Assembly (NCBI GenBank): GCA_013399305.1 | Contig: VXAI01000137.1 | Location: forward strand, 1,457,835 to 1,521,834 | Length of the DNA stretch: 64,000 bases | Source: Rostratula benghalensis | Taxonomy: Eukaryota; Chordata; Aves; Charadriiformes; Rostratulidae | Direction: 5' to 3' | Shown here: in pieces, positions 11,408 through 23,185 of the stretch | How the letters are laid out: the number at the start of each line of letters is the position of its first letter | Position numbering within the stretch: position 1 is the stretch's first letter | Notes under the pieces: generated by a model | Database searches by the model: none | What the model was told of the DNA's origin: nothing | What the model saw: the letters and a program-made list of their open reading frames with translations, nothing else | Translations under genes and position numbers: made by a program

Positions 11408-12003
11408 GCATAGAATGGTTACAGTTCGAAGGGACCTTAAAGACCATCCAGTTCCATCCCCCCTGCCCTGGGCAGGGACACCTCCCACCAGACCAGGTTG
11501 CTCCAAGCCCCATCCAGCCTGGCCTTGAACCCCTCCAGGGATGGGGCATCCACAGCTTCTCTGGGCAACCTGTTCCAGTGCCTCACCACCCTCACAGCAA
11601 AGAAGTTCTTTCTGGTTTCTCATCTAAATCTCCCCTCTTTCAATTTAAAGCTGTTACCCCTCGTCCTATCACTCCACTCCCTGACAAAGAGTCCCTCTCC
11701 AGCTCTCCTGGAGCTCCCTTCAGATACTGGAAGGCTGCTCTAAGGTCTCTCCAGAGCCTTCTCTCAGCCTGTCTTCACAGGAGAGGTGCTCCATCCCTCT
11801 GGTCATCTTCATGGCCCTCTGCTGGACCTATTCCAACAGGTCCATGCCCTTCCTGTGCTGATCCCACATGCCATGGAAGCAGCACTGGGGGGCTCTCCCC
11901 AGAGCAGAGAGGCAGAAACACCCTCTCCTCCCTTCGCCCTGCTGGCCACGCTGCTGGGATGCAGCCCAGGATGTGGGGGGACTTTTTTGGGCTGCCAGCA
12001 CAC
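11408..12003 (-). mobile_element. CR1 LINE fragment, antisense
   Basis: It starts with the reversed tail GCATAGAATGG and extends about 595 bp. It carries CR1 ORF2 in reverse, ending near GGACTTTTTTGGGCTGCCAGCACAC in the chain. Open frames on either strand here are CR1 shadows. Confidence 0.93.
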
Positions 12004-12671
12004 ACACAAAATACCTCCTTGAACCTGTTAATGAAGGTGATGATTTAGGAGCAATGGACACTTGGTCGTGGACATATCTTTCTTTTTAACCATTTCCCTT
12101 GATTCTTGACCAGTTTTGCTAGGCCTGACCTGCTGCTTTTGGTTTTTTCTTGTTTGATTTTTTTTTTCCCCCCCCCCTCCCTGGTTGCTATCAATGTCCG
12201 CTGCAGGTTCTTCCTGCTGTCAGCTAGAATTAGGAGAGACTACAAGTAGTTCATCAGCGTTTGTAGACATGTTTTATGGGACTATAAACCCACGTCTCTC
12301 TTGATGTGCTGAGCTTATTCACACTTAGTCCCCGTGAGACCGCCTTTAAAGGGGGCGAGTCGTACTCTTCCGAGCATCCTAAAAACCCCGGGAGCGGGGG
12401 AAAAGGCCAAACGCTCATCACGTCCAATCTGACAGCGGTGCAGGAGGGATTCGTGCAGGCAAATTCGTGCTGATGTGAGAGAGAGTTGCTGATATCTCAG
12501 GGAAATGTTTGGAACCTGCTTTGCTTAAAAAGCCTTTCCGCTCCCGTGCTGTGGACTTGCTGTGTTTGCCAAGCAGGACAATTACAAAAGCATAAGGCAG
12601 AGTCTTTTTTGGTTTGGTTTTTTTTTTTCTTTTTGTTCTTTTCTGAAGTTTACCAGCTCTTGCTGTTTCTT
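12004..12671. other. EXOC4 intron with a CpG-richer patch
   Basis: A pyrimidine tract lies at 12147-12180. At about 12325-12435 the sequence turns GC- and CpG-richer, with a self-complementary CCTTTAAAGG core (around 12341-12350). No repeat is recognised. It could be a conserved noncoding element, but this is unproven. Confidence 0.45.
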
Positions 12672-13473
12672 TCACAGAATCACAGACTTTCAGGGATTGG
12701 AAGGAACCTTGAAAGATCCAATCCCCCTGCCAGAGCAGGAACACCCAGATAAGGCCACACAGGAACACATCCAGACAGGTCTTGAACGTCTCCAGAGAAG
12801 GAGACTCCACCACCTCTCTGGGCAGCCCCTTCCAGTGCTCCCTCACCCTCACTGTGAAGAAGTTTTTCCTCATATTTAAATGGAACCTCCTCTGTTCCAG
12901 CTTGCACCCATTGCCCCTTGTCCTATCATAGGCCGTCACTGAGAAGAGCCTGGCTCCATCCTCCTGACACTCACCCTTTACAGATTTATAAACATTAAGG
13001 AGGTCACCCCTCAGTCTCCTCTTCTCCAAGCTAAAGAGACCCAGCTCCCTCAGCCTTTCCTCCTGTGGGAGATTCTCCACTCCCTTCAGCATCCTCATAG
13101 CCCTGCCCTGGACTCTCTCCAGCAGTTCCCTGTCCTTCTGGAGCTGATGGGCCCAGAACTGGACACACTATTCCAGATGGGGTCTCACCAGGGCAGAGGA
13201 GAGGGGAAGGAGAACCTCTCTGGACCTACTGACCACCCCCTTCTCCTACACCCCAGGATGCCATTGGCCTTCTTGGCCACAAGGGCACAGAGCTGGCTCA
13301 TGGTCATCCTGCTGTCTACCAGGCCCCCCAGGTCCCTTTCCCCATCACTGCTCTCCAACAGGGCAGTTCCAAACTTCTACTGGTCCCTGGGGTTGTTCTT
13401 GCCCAGATGCAGGACTCTACACTTGTCCTTGTTAAATTTCATTAAATTTCTCTCTGCCCAGCTCTCCAGCTTG
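12672..13473 (-). mobile_element. CR1 LINE fragment, antisense, young-looking subfamily
   Basis: About 800 bp of the same subfamily as 4882 and 10267, in reverse: TTCACAGAATCACAGA, then CCAATCCCCCTGCCAGAGCAGG. It reaches further 5' into ORF2 than most copies, to the reversed sequence coding for NLMKFNKDKCRVLHLG. A 226-codon antisense frame (12418-13098) is a partly open ORF2 C-terminus plus downstream read-through. Confidence 0.95.
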
Positions 13474-13629
13474 AAATGAAATCTTAATTCTGTTTTTTGG
13501 GGGGCCTGCATGCTTTTGTTTACAGTAATTAATTGTGCTGCAGGAAACCACAGAACTGCATTAGTGTAAATCCTTTCTAAAAGTTTTCTTTCCATTATAT
13601 TATTTTTTGCTTGTCTTTTTCTCAGACAA

Positions 13630-14168
13630 AATCACAGCCTGGCAGGGGTTGGAATGGACCTTTGGAGATCATCTTGTCCAGCCCCTTGCCCAGAGAGCAG
13701 GGTCACCCAGTGCAGGCTGGACAGGAACCCATCCAGGTTTCCTTCAGAGAAGGAAACTCCACCACCTCACTGGGCAGCCTATTCCAGGGCTCTGCCACCC
13801 TCAAAGGAATGAAGCTTTTCCTTGTGTTGAGGTAGAATTTCCTGTCTTCCAGTTTGTGCCCCATTGTCCCTTGTCCTGTCACTGGCCTCCACTGAAAAGA
13901 GTCTGGCCCCATCTTCTTGCTACCTGCCCTTTAGATAAGCATCGATGAGATTCCCCACTCAGTCTTCTCTTCTCCAGACTAAACAGCCCCAGGTCTCTCA
14001 GCCTTTCCTCATCAGGGAGATGTTCCATTTCCTTGATCATCTTTGTAGCCTCCACTGGACTCTCTCCATTAGTTCCATGTCCGTCTTGAACTGGGAGCCC
14101 AGTTCTGGGCTTGCTGCTGCTCCAGCTGTGGCCTCACCCAGGGCAGAGCAGAGGGGCAGGATGAGGTC
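13630..14168 (-). mobile_element. CR1 LINE fragment, antisense
   Basis: It starts ATCACAGCCTGGCAGGGGTTGG with an eroded tail and extends through ORF2 in reverse to GGGCAGAGCAGAGGGGCAGG. A different subfamily from its neighbour at 12672. Confidence 0.9.
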
Positions 14169-14427
14169 CTTTTATATCTCTCCCCCCATCTTTTTCCTTC
14201 TTTTCCTTTCTTCATCAACACCACACTCAGCCTTGCTCCAGGGCTGGAGCCAGAAAAGAAGGTGCAGCCTTTATGGAGAAGGAAGGAAGACCCAACACTG
14301 TAGGTGGGACAACAGCAACTCCTTGTCCCTTGAAAAGGCCACCGCAGGTCTGTCTGTGGACATTTGGAAGCTGTTCCTGCTGCTGCTTGGGACACACAGG
14401 TACCACTTTGCAACTGGAAAGCTTTGG

Positions 14428-14672
14428 AATCACAGAATCACAGACTATCAGGGTTTGGAAGGGACTTTGAAAGCTCATCCAGTCCAATCCCCCTGCCAGA
14501 GCAGGAACACCCAGAGCAGGTCACATAGGAACGTGTCCAGATGGGTTTTGAATATCTCCAGAGAAGGAGACTCCACAACCTCTCTGGGCAGCCCCTTCCA
14601 GTGCTCCCTCACCCTCTCTGTGAAGAAGTTTTGCCTCATATTTAAGTGGAACCTCCTGTGTTTCAACTTGTA
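14428..14672 (-). mobile_element. CR1 3' fragment, antisense, young-looking subfamily
   Basis: This 245-bp copy starts AATCACAGAATCACAGAC and runs to the ORF2 C-terminus. It closely matches the first part of 12672-13473 and the copy at 34610. Confidence 0.94.
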
Positions 14673-15263
14673 AGTATTGCTGTTATTTCTGGGGTGTCCA
14701 GGTTGATGCTGTAGAGAGGAGGGAATATCTTGTTTGAGGGTTTTCTTAGTAAGAAACTAAGAAATAATAGGAGTTTCTTAAGTTACTTTATTTGTTTGTT
14801 TCTCTTGACGTGGATGCTCTGCCACTGAGAAGGGGAGATGAATGTGCAAAGCAGCCAGCAGAAATTGGGAGCTGACTGTTTTTGCTGATGATCTGCAGGA
14901 TTCGATGATTTTGTTGATTTTCTATATTTTTATGGTTGCACTGACCAGCTGCCATGTGAAATGGTTTTATTTAGGAAGTGTGCAAATAGCTCGCAGTCAT
15001 TTTGAGTGATATGTCATCAGGTTTATGTAAGTATAAGCATTTTAATGGTCAGTGCAAACTCTGGTGGTAGATAAGGCTTGAGTCTGGAGCAGTTGGACTG
15101 TGATGCTTGACTGGTAGGACAGGCTGAAAAAAGCATTAAAGATTACAGTCGGCCTTAATATTTTTTTTAATTGCTTAATTGGTATTTATTCTTTGTTTTA
15201 AACAGTTTCTTCTGTATGAGGCTTGCACCCAGTTTTAGCCAAAGTACTCAACTGGGGTAGAAC
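14673..15263. other. EXOC4 intron, no gene seen
   Basis: AT-rich unique intron of about 590 bp. Nothing recognised. Confidence 0.55.
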
Positions 15264-15318
15264 AAGCTCATCTAATCCAATCTCCCTGCCAGAGCAGGAA
15301 CACCTAGATCAGGTCACA
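15264..15318 (-). mobile_element. CR1 3' UTR scrap, antisense
   Basis: It matches the AAGCTCATC..CCAATC..CCTGCCAGAGCAGGAACACC block of the young-looking subfamily without its tail. It is followed by a 20-bp sense-oriented CR1 scrap (CCCTGAAAGGAGGATGTAG) before the next antisense copy, so the junction is rearranged. Confidence 0.75.
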
Positions 15319-15340
15319 CCCTCCCTGAAAGGAGGATGTA

Positions 15341-15871
15341 GAGAATTGTCTAGGTTGGAAGGGACTTTGTGTATCATCAAGTCCAACCATAAACCTACCA
15401 CTGACAAGTCCACCACTAAACCATGTCCCTCAGCACCACGTCTGCCCAGCTTTTAAGTACCTCCAGGGATGGTGGCTCCACCACTTCTCTGGGCAGTCTG
15501 TTCCAAGCCTTGACAGCCCTTTTAGTGAAGAAATTTTTCCTCATGTTCACCCTAAGCCTCCCCTGGTGCAATTTGAGACTGTTTCCTCTTGTCCCATTGC
15601 CTGTTGTTTGGGAGAAGAGACTGAGCCCCCCAGCTACACCCTCCTTTCAGGGAGTTGTAGAGAGTAAGATCTCCCCTCAGCCTCCTTTTCTCCAGACTGA
15701 ACACCCCCAGCTCCCTCAGCCTCTCCTCACCAGGCTTGTGCTCCAGCTCCGTTGCTCTTCTCTGGACCCACTCCAGCACCTCAATGTCCTTTCTGTCGTG
15801 AGGGGCCCAAAACTGGACCCAGCACTCGAGGTAGGGCCTTACCAGTGCCCAGTAGAAGGGAGATGGTCTCA
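15341..15871 (-). mobile_element. CR1 LINE fragment, antisense, 4059-type subfamily
   Basis: It starts GAATTGTCTAGGTTGGAAGGGAC, the complement of the 4059-copy tail, and reaches the reversed ORF2 sequence near ACTGGACCCAGCACTCGAGG. About 530 bp. Confidence 0.93.
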
Positions 15872-17895
15872 TACTGTTTTCATACGTAGAGCTTTCCTGC
15901 TAAAATCATCCAGCTTGAGCTTCTAGGTGTGACAAGACTCCTCTTTGCTTCCACGTTGCAAAATTAGCTCGTCGTATTTAGGATTGATGAGTCAGTGATT
16001 GAAGTTGGTAAGATGGACGTTGAAGCATCCTATTTCATGCAACTCATCTAATTGTTGGTGGCCCACCGTATGGCTGCTGGTAGGTGGGGGTCTGTGGACA
16101 AACCCTTTATTGTTCTCCTCCTTATTCTTTGAACCTGCATTTTCAGCCATGGCTTTCTAATGTGTTGAAGATCCACCTGAAAAACAGGAAAGACCCCTAT
16201 CTATCAAAATACAGGAAATAGATATTCAAAAAGAACACTTTGGTTATCCTAGAACCAATATGTTAATTGTTCTTTGTAAGCAAACAACTGAAAAAAAAAA
16301 AAAAAAAGAAGAGAAACTGTGTCCATGCTAGGAACCATGGAAACCCATCTTCACCTGAGAAAAGGGGGTGATGAGGGAGTTAGTTAATTAAATGTGGTCT
16401 GTATATAGTTGCTCTACTCCTAGTATGTAATTAAATGCCTTGTAAAGCTCTTTGGGGTCCTCGTTCACTGGAAAAAACCTAAGAAAAGTGTGATTGTTGG
16501 TGTAGGCCCGGTGAAGCCGTGAGCTGGAAACTGATTGAAATAATAGTAAAATGTGTGGCATTGTTAATTCTTTCCTTCCAAAAAGAGAAGCTGGACTCCC
16601 TCTGCTTTGCATTTATAGCACCAGCTTGAAAAAACCACCAAAGAGTAGCTCTAGGAGGAGAGAATGAAAAATACGTGCGTGCTTAAGCTTTTAGATGCTG
16701 TGGGTTTGAGCGATGTGGTTTTGGTGCTTTTATTTCCTGGAGTTTTGCCTTTTATTTTTAATATTCTGGTGTGTGATGTAACGTCATTCGTCACTTTTTA
16801 TGTGACGAATGGATGAATGGATTTATGTGTCTATGGATGAAAACTTGGTTCCCAGAGCTTTTTTTTTTTGGTGGAAAACTTGGTGGTGGTGGTGGTTATT
16901 CCCGCTGTAGTAGTGGCCGAAGGGCCCCGTAACGTGCTGTAAAAATAACTCTGAAACTGTGCTCTACTCGGGACTTGATTTTCTGTAGGTTTTATTGAGC
17001 TGTCCTGTGAATTTCTGTGATGGATGGGGGTTTCTGAGAGAGCTAAAGGCGTTTAGGATCTAACTCCGTTGGCAATCCAGTGGGACTTGGGCAACTAATT
17101 ACTTTAGATTCTTTCAAAAATCCCAGATCTAATTTTGCGTTATAATAACATGATTTTCGAGGGGGGTAAACCTCCAAGAAAAATAACACTTGGTGTAACT
17201 TTATTTTATTTTTGAATAGACAGGGGAACTGTTTTCCTGGCTTTTGCTGATGGATGAGGCTCTTTGAGTTGAACCTGCTTGGAAAAGGCTTGGAGCAGGA
17301 GGTCAGGTGGAAGATGAAGGACCAAGGGTGGGTTGATCTCTTTTCCAAGGGTTGACCGAGTGATGGCCTCGTGCAACACCCAAGAAGAAAGGGCAAACAG
17401 GACCCTTGTCTGCCACTTGGTAGATTCATTATAGTTGCAGAAAGGTTAATCGCATCATTATTTTTTTCTCTCCCAGGCTTAAGCAGCTGGAAGTTGCTGC
17501 ATATGATGGGGAGAATAATCCAAAGCAGTTACACCTCCCAGTGGGTCGGTAAATAGATAAATCAGAGCGGTCCCTTAAGCATAATATCAAAACCCTTTCC
17601 CTTTCCCCTCATGAAAGACAACGAAATGAACTGGGAGATTTCCACGTGATTATCTGGGACACAATCAAAGAATGATGTCACTTTATAGCAGTGATTTGGT
17701 GCTATATTCCTTTGGTGTTTCATCCGTGTGTCATGTGCCTGCTGCCCTGTTGGGAAAGCTGCATTTCCCAGCCTCGTTACCTGCTGAAGTGATAAACAAT
17801 TGTGCCTTTGAATTGTGTTCCCACTCCAACCCCTCTTGATGATTTGCCTTCATTCATGATGGTGTCTTTTCTTTAGAGCCTGTTGTGGTCCTAAT
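15872..17895. other. EXOC4 intron, no gene seen
   Basis: About 2 kb of unique sequence. It holds an A-tract at 16291-16307, a (GGT)n run near 16881-16895 and the hairpin at 16785-16811. No CR1 and no credible coding frame. Confidence 0.6.
16785..16811. repeat. Perfect 10-bp-stem inverted repeat
   Basis: CATTCGTCAC and GTGACGAATG are exact reverse complements separated by the 7-base loop TTTTTAT. A CRE-like TAACGTCA (16780-16787) overlaps the left arm. It lies in unique sequence. Confidence 0.9.
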
Positions 17896-18519
17896 GTGGA
17901 AAAGGCCCCATCTGGAGTACTGTGTCTGGTTCTGGGCTCCCCAGTTCTAAAAGGACAGGGAACTGCTGGAGAGGGTACATCAGAGGGCCACAAGGATGAT
18001 GAAGGGCCTAGAACAACTCTCTGATGAGGAGAGGCTGAGGGACTTGAGTCTTTTGAGTCTGGAGAGAAGGCTGAGGGGGGATCTGATCAACACCTAGAAA
18101 TACTTAAAGGGTGGGTGTCAGGAGGATGGGGCCAGGCTTTTTTCAGTGGTGCCCAGTGAGAGGACAAGAGGAAATGGGCACAAACTTGAACAGTTGCCCC
18201 TGTGGGTGGTGGTTTCCCAGCAGCTTTGCAGGGAAAAAAATGTTCCAGAGCCAGCTTTAGAAGATTAAGGTATTCAGGTAAACGGGCACAAATTTGAATA
18301 GAGGAAGTTCCATGTCAACACGAGGAGGAACTTCTTCACTTTGAGAGTGTCAGAGCCCTGGAAGAGGCTGCCCAGAGAGAGATGGTGGAGTCTCCTTCTT
18401 TGGAGACATTCAAAACCCTCCTGGACATGTTCCTGTGCAACCTGCTCTGGGTGGGCCTGCTCTGGCAGGGGGGTTGGCCTCCGTGATCTCCAGAGGCCCC
18501 TTCCAACCCGTGTCATTCA
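17896..18519 (+). mobile_element. CR1 LINE fragment, sense, interrupted by a small insertion
   Basis: CR1 sequence runs 17896-18193 and resumes at about 18281 to the end at CCCTTCCAACCCGTGTCATTC. Between them are about 86 bp of non-CR1 DNA, and the CR1 sequence GGGCACAAAYTTGAAYAG is present on both sides. Confidence 0.9.
18194..18280. mobile_element. Possible small insertion inside a CR1 copy
   Basis: About 86 bp unrelated to CR1 is flanked by an 18-22 bp near-duplicate of host CR1 sequence (18173-18193 and 18281-18301; the differences are C/T). This resembles a target-site duplication. The insert contains an internal A-tract (about 18233-18240) but has no recognised family. Confidence 0.5.
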
Positions 18520-19170
18520 GCTATACCTTGTATCCCCTTTATAGATACTGTGTTTCCTGAATACTAGCTAGATGTTAATCTGAATTTTTCCGTTGACAGA
18601 CTTAAATGTCTTCTGTAGTCAAACACCAGCAGAAGCACAATGATCTCCTCGTTCTTACAGCCCACCTAAACACATATTGACATTCTCCACAAAGTCATTT
18701 GAATGAAAATCCAAACATCAAACACCCAAGTGATGGGATTCTGCGGGTGCAGATGAGAACGAGATTATGAGACTTATCTCCAAGGTCACAAAAAAATCTG
18801 TCTGCCTTTTGAGAATGTCTTTTATTGGGACGTTGAGTGGATCCCTTCGTTGTGGGCCACGACTGATGCTACACATTCCCTCCTCCTCGGCCTCCCGTCA
18901 TTAGCCAGAAGTGCTGGTCTTGTATTTTCTCTTAGCACATTTTTTTAAGGCCAAGGGTTCAGGTTGAAGGTTTTGTTAAACATTCGTCTCTTTTGCATTT
19001 GGTTTTGCTGTGAGCTATATAATTAACAACTGCCTTTAAGATCGAGTTAAAAGGTTTGCATATTAATTGAGGGTATAGAAACACAGTCTCCGGCACAAGT
19101 TGTAATAGTTTTTCATGGTCCATGTAAGATTATTGTGTGATTTTTTTTTTTTTTTTTTTTTTCATACAAG
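18520..19170. other. EXOC4 intron ending in a T-tract
   Basis: Unique sequence of about 650 bp. A run of 22 T (19141-19162) lies directly before the next CR1. Confidence 0.6.
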
Positions 19171-19447
19171 CATCCTGGCTTGTATGAGAAATAGTGTGAC
19201 CAGCAGAAGTAGGGAGGTGATTGTCCCCCTCTACTCAGCACTGGTGAGACCACCCCTTGAGTCTTGTGTGTCCAGTTCTGGGCACCTCAACACAAGAGAG
19301 ATCTCAAGGTGCTGGAGTGGGTGCAGAGGAGGGCAACGAAGCTGGGGAAGGGTAAATCTTATGCCCAGAGAGGTGGTGGAGTCTCCTCTGGAGACGTTCA
19401 AACCCCACTTGGATGCGTTCCTGTGCGACCTGCTCTGCTCGATGCAG
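19171..19447 (+). mobile_element. CR1 LINE fragment, sense, internally deleted
   Basis: It begins CATCCTGGCTTGTATGAG and follows ORF2 to about 19349. It then jumps to the CCCAGAGAGGTGGTGGAGTC block, so several hundred bases of the C-terminal region are missing. The 3' tail is also lost. Confidence 0.87.
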
Positions 19448-19609
19448 AGGTGATCAATAGTAGTACAATTACAATCCCGATTCTCTGAAACCCTCCCTAA
19501 TGGAATGGGAGTGGAGAAGCAAACTTTTTCAAAAATTGATGTAAAATTGTAAAGTTTTTGCTATCTTGTGGACAAAAGATCTTTTGAAGAGCTCCTCGAT
19601 TTCTTTGAG

Positions 19610-20039
19610 CCGTGGAGATGCTGGGAGGGCTGGAGATCCTCTGCAGTGAGGACAGGCTGAGAGAGAGGGGGGTTCAGCCTGGGGAAGAGAAGGCTCCAGG
19701 GAGACCTCAAAGCCCCTTCCAGTCCCTAGAGGGGGCTCCAGGAGAGATGGTGAGGGACTTTTGCTCAGGGAGGAGAGATGTAGGGTTAGGGGGAATGATA
19801 TTAAACAGGGAGAGGGAAGATTGAGATGAGAACTGGGGTAGAACTTCTTTGCTGTGAGGGTGGTGAGAGCCTGGCCCAGGTTGCCCAGAGAAGTTGTGGC
19901 TGCCCCATCCCTGGAGGGTGTGCAAGGTCAAATTGGATGGTGCTTTGAGTAACCTGGTTTGGAGGTGTCCCTGCCCAGGGCAAGGGGGTTGGAACTGGAT
20001 GATCTTTAAGGTCCCTTCCAACCCAAACCATTCTATGAT
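19610..20039 (+). mobile_element. CR1 LINE fragment, sense
   Basis: It runs from the GGAGATGCTGGGAGGGCTGG block to GGTCCCTTCCAACCCAAACCATTCTATGATG. The 3' end is well preserved. Confidence 0.94.
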
Positions 20040-20952
20040 GCTGCTTTCCAGTTCCTTTCCACATTGAACGTGGGTTCCTGTCATCGTGCATCCATGTATT
20101 TCTACCTGCTGGAAATGTCTTTTTCTTATCACTGCTGTCCCAGCTAATGTGTTGACAACAAAAACCTTCTTGAAGGTCTGTAGAGTATCTAAAATACCTT
20201 TATGAGCACAGAAAGGAAACTTTTGGAGCTCAGCTTCTTGTTGAAAGGCTCTGTGCCGTGTTGAAGGAGCTGCAGTAGCCCATGGAAAATACTGATGTGG
20301 CACTGAGAATGGGTTCAGGGATTGGTGCTTTTTTTGGGCTTAGGAAAGCCAAATTTGGGGGCGAGGGATTGGGCTGTTGTGTCTGGGGGGAAAAAAGGCA
20401 ACAGCTCTTCCATCCAGGGGGAAAGATCGATCATTTTGGGATGAATGTGGATTTTTTTAGATGCACTGGAGTGTAACTGAGTTTGTAGTTGTCCTTTTTT
20501 TGCCTTATTTCAAGAGTCTGATGGCGTGTGAAAATCAGATCAGTCCCAGCCCCTCGGCAAGATCCTGATGATGTTGGCATTTATGCACCTGCCTAATTTG
20601 GTTTTGCAAGTACGGCCAGCAAGGCTGCCTGTGAGACTTCACTTAAATTATCTGCTGGCTTAGCAGAATAAAGCTGACTTGGTGCACTTAATGAATCTGA
20701 AATGATTTCCACGAAGTATTTGCTGAACCTCAGCTTATTTTTGCAATCTTGAAAATGGCTCATTAATTGATGGGAGCCTGACCATCCCCTTTGGACAAAA
20801 GAAGTTAGGTCCAAATTGCAGTTTCTCTCAAACAAGAGCTGACTTTCTCATTTTGAACATCAGTAAGAGCAGCTTCAGGCTTGTTTTAAAGGAACCTTTG
20901 GGTTTAAAACGCTGTTTTTTTTCTTTCATCTGCCTTACTCTGTCTCAGAATT
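20040..20952. other. EXOC4 intron, possible conserved element
   Basis: About 900 bp of non-repeat sequence. The part at about 20590-20770 has a balanced composition with ATTA and TTAAT motifs and no repeat similarity, so it is a weak conserved-noncoding candidate. Confidence 0.4.
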
Positions 20953-21535
20953 TTCACAGATTCAGGGAATGGTTGAGGTTGGCAGGACTCTCTGGAGGTC
21001 ATAGGGTCCACCCTCCCTGCTTAAGGGTGGTCACCCAAGAGAGGGTTGCCCAGGACGGTGTCCAAACAGAATTGTGAATGTCTCCAGGCTTGGAGACTCC
21101 ATAATCTTCATGGGCAACCTCTGCTAGTGCTCATCCTCGCAGTGAAAAAGTGGTTCTTGATATTCAGATGGAACCTCCTGTGTTTCAGTTTGTCCCCATC
21201 ACCTCTGGTCCTGTCACTGGGCACCACTGAACAGAGCCTGTCTTCTTTGTACCATCCCTTCAGGTAGCTCTACACTTTTAGGATCCCTTCTCGAGCCTCC
21301 TTTTCTCCAGGTGGAACAGTCCCAACTATCTCAGCTGTTCCTCTTATGTGAGGTGTTCCAGACCCTTCACCAACTTCCTGGCCCTTCGTTGGAGACTCTC
21401 TCCAGTAAGTCCATGCCTCTTGTGTACTGGGGAGCCCAGCACTGGACACACGTCACTCCAGGCATGGCCTACTCACCCAGCCACAGTTTCTCCTCTACAC
21501 CCAAGCCTCCTGATGACTTCTCCCTCAGTTTCTGA
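20953..21535 (-). mobile_element. CR1 LINE fragment, antisense, older subfamily
   Basis: It starts TTCACAGATTCAGGGAATGG and includes GGTTGCCCAGGACGGTGTCC. The divergence and many small gaps relative to other copies suggest greater age. It reaches the reversed ORF2 region near GGAGCCCAGCACTGGACACA. Confidence 0.88.
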
Positions 21536-23185
21536 ACCTGCCCATCCTTGGATTATGATCATCTTTGTTATGTTCATCTACTCAGGCTCTCAGTGATTAT
21601 TTTTTTTTTTTTTTTTACTGTACATTGTGTATTAGTGTAAGGTCACTCTATGAATATTCATACCTGTTGTTCAGTGAAGAGCAGCTTGCTGCTGTTGCTT
21701 CCTGATATGAAATGACAAAATCTTGCTAAACCCTAAAAATTGCCCATTTTTCCAAGGCATGAACTGACATGTTGGGACTCCTCTTGTCTGAAGAGGGACC
21801 TGCTGTGGCAGAGACAGAGTACGAGGTTGGAGCACGGCCTGGGGTCAGTCCTGATTCTGCCTTTGGATTTCTGTCCAACCTTGGACAAGCTCCTCACGTG
21901 ACAGAAGGTGGACAATTTACCTCAGAACAATGTGTGCTAACCTGGAGGCTGTGAAAAGCAATGGAAATGCGATTGTGCTTAATTCTTGAGATCTCTGGCA
22001 TGTTACTTATTTTCTTTTGGAGATTTTTATTCCTGTGAGAGCCTTTTAGACCTTCATTCTCCTTGTGGTCTGGTTGATGAAACAAATGACCGTGTTATTT
22101 CTGAGTGTCAGATGGATGCAGAGCCTGTCGAGGAGCTATTTTGTTGTTCAGTTCACTTGTTTTCTTCATTCCTCCAACTCCATCTTCCCTGAATTTACTG
22201 TCTGGTCCTTCCTCGCTGCTGCATTATTGTCTGGAACACTTCCTATTGATTTTTCTGTGTTGGCGATCATTTCCTCCTCCGAACACAGTTGTGAAGAATT
22301 GAAAGTAATTTGGTCAGAGAAGGTTTTGTGCTTCCTAAGATCTAGAGGAGCATTTAAAACCTTTTCCCTAACCTGATTTCAAGAGGTTTGATATTCTTGT
22401 TTGTTGACTTGTCATTTTATTAAGGTCACTTTGTGCATTCCTGTCTCTTTGGCAGGCTTTGTTTTCAGAGCAGCATGAAAAGGTCTTTTGTTTTTCGTTC
22501 AGGAGAAAAAGAAAACAAAAATCTGATGAATGAATTGAATTCAATTTTTCCATTTGGAGATTCTTCTACAAACCATTCACTGAAAGCAGAACAGCAAAAA
22601 AAAAAAAGTAAATTTAGTCATTGTCTAATGAGTTAAAAAGACCCTCCTTGTGCAGACTTTGAGAAAAAAGGAGCGTTTCTGAGGTGGAGAGAAATTTATT
22701 TGCTAATATTGACCTGCAAGTTCTGAGTTGCAGAGAAAAGCGATTAATCCATGTGCCACAATCTATCAGAAGTCGAATGGGTTTTTGTTTAAAGCGTTTT
22801 GTTCCGAGGACAGAAGTACCAGTTGAGAAATTATTTGTTGTTATGGGGTGTTTGAGAGAGCAGCAGTTGGGAAGAAGCTCAGGGGAGGCTGCTGGTGTTT
22901 GCTGTGCCTGAGATTTGCACATATCGGGGACATCAGCGAGGTCTTGATCTAGGATGTGTTGAGTATTCTGGCCCTAATCCAGAAAGGCAATTAGTTGGGG
23001 GATGGCGTGATTGGGACCCTTCACGTGTTTTAAGTGCTTTGCTGGCTTAGGGCCAGGCTGCCCGGCACCTCGTGGGACGAAGATGAGATTTTTGTTTTTT
23101 ATAATAAGCTACGGTGGAACCTTTTTTTTTTTTCACGAGGTGATTGAAGCAGATTCCCATGGCTTTACAGGGAAATAACCAGGGA
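21536..23185. other. EXOC4 intron, no gene seen
   Basis: About 1.65 kb of unique AT-rich intron with a T-tract at 21600-21616. No supported gene. Confidence 0.6.

Noticed and set aside
12418..13098. 226-codon antisense open frame
   Set aside because: It is a CR1 ORF2 C-terminus (12672-13098) read into adjoining unique DNA. No start context, no separate gene.
13945..14673. 242-codon sense open frame
   Set aside because: It runs through the antisense strands of two CR1 copies and the spacer between them, so it is an antisense shadow.
19141..19170. 22-T tract as the tail of an antisense poly(A) retrocopy
   Set aside because: The sequence right after it is sense CR1 ORF2, and no retrocopy body or flanking duplication is visible.
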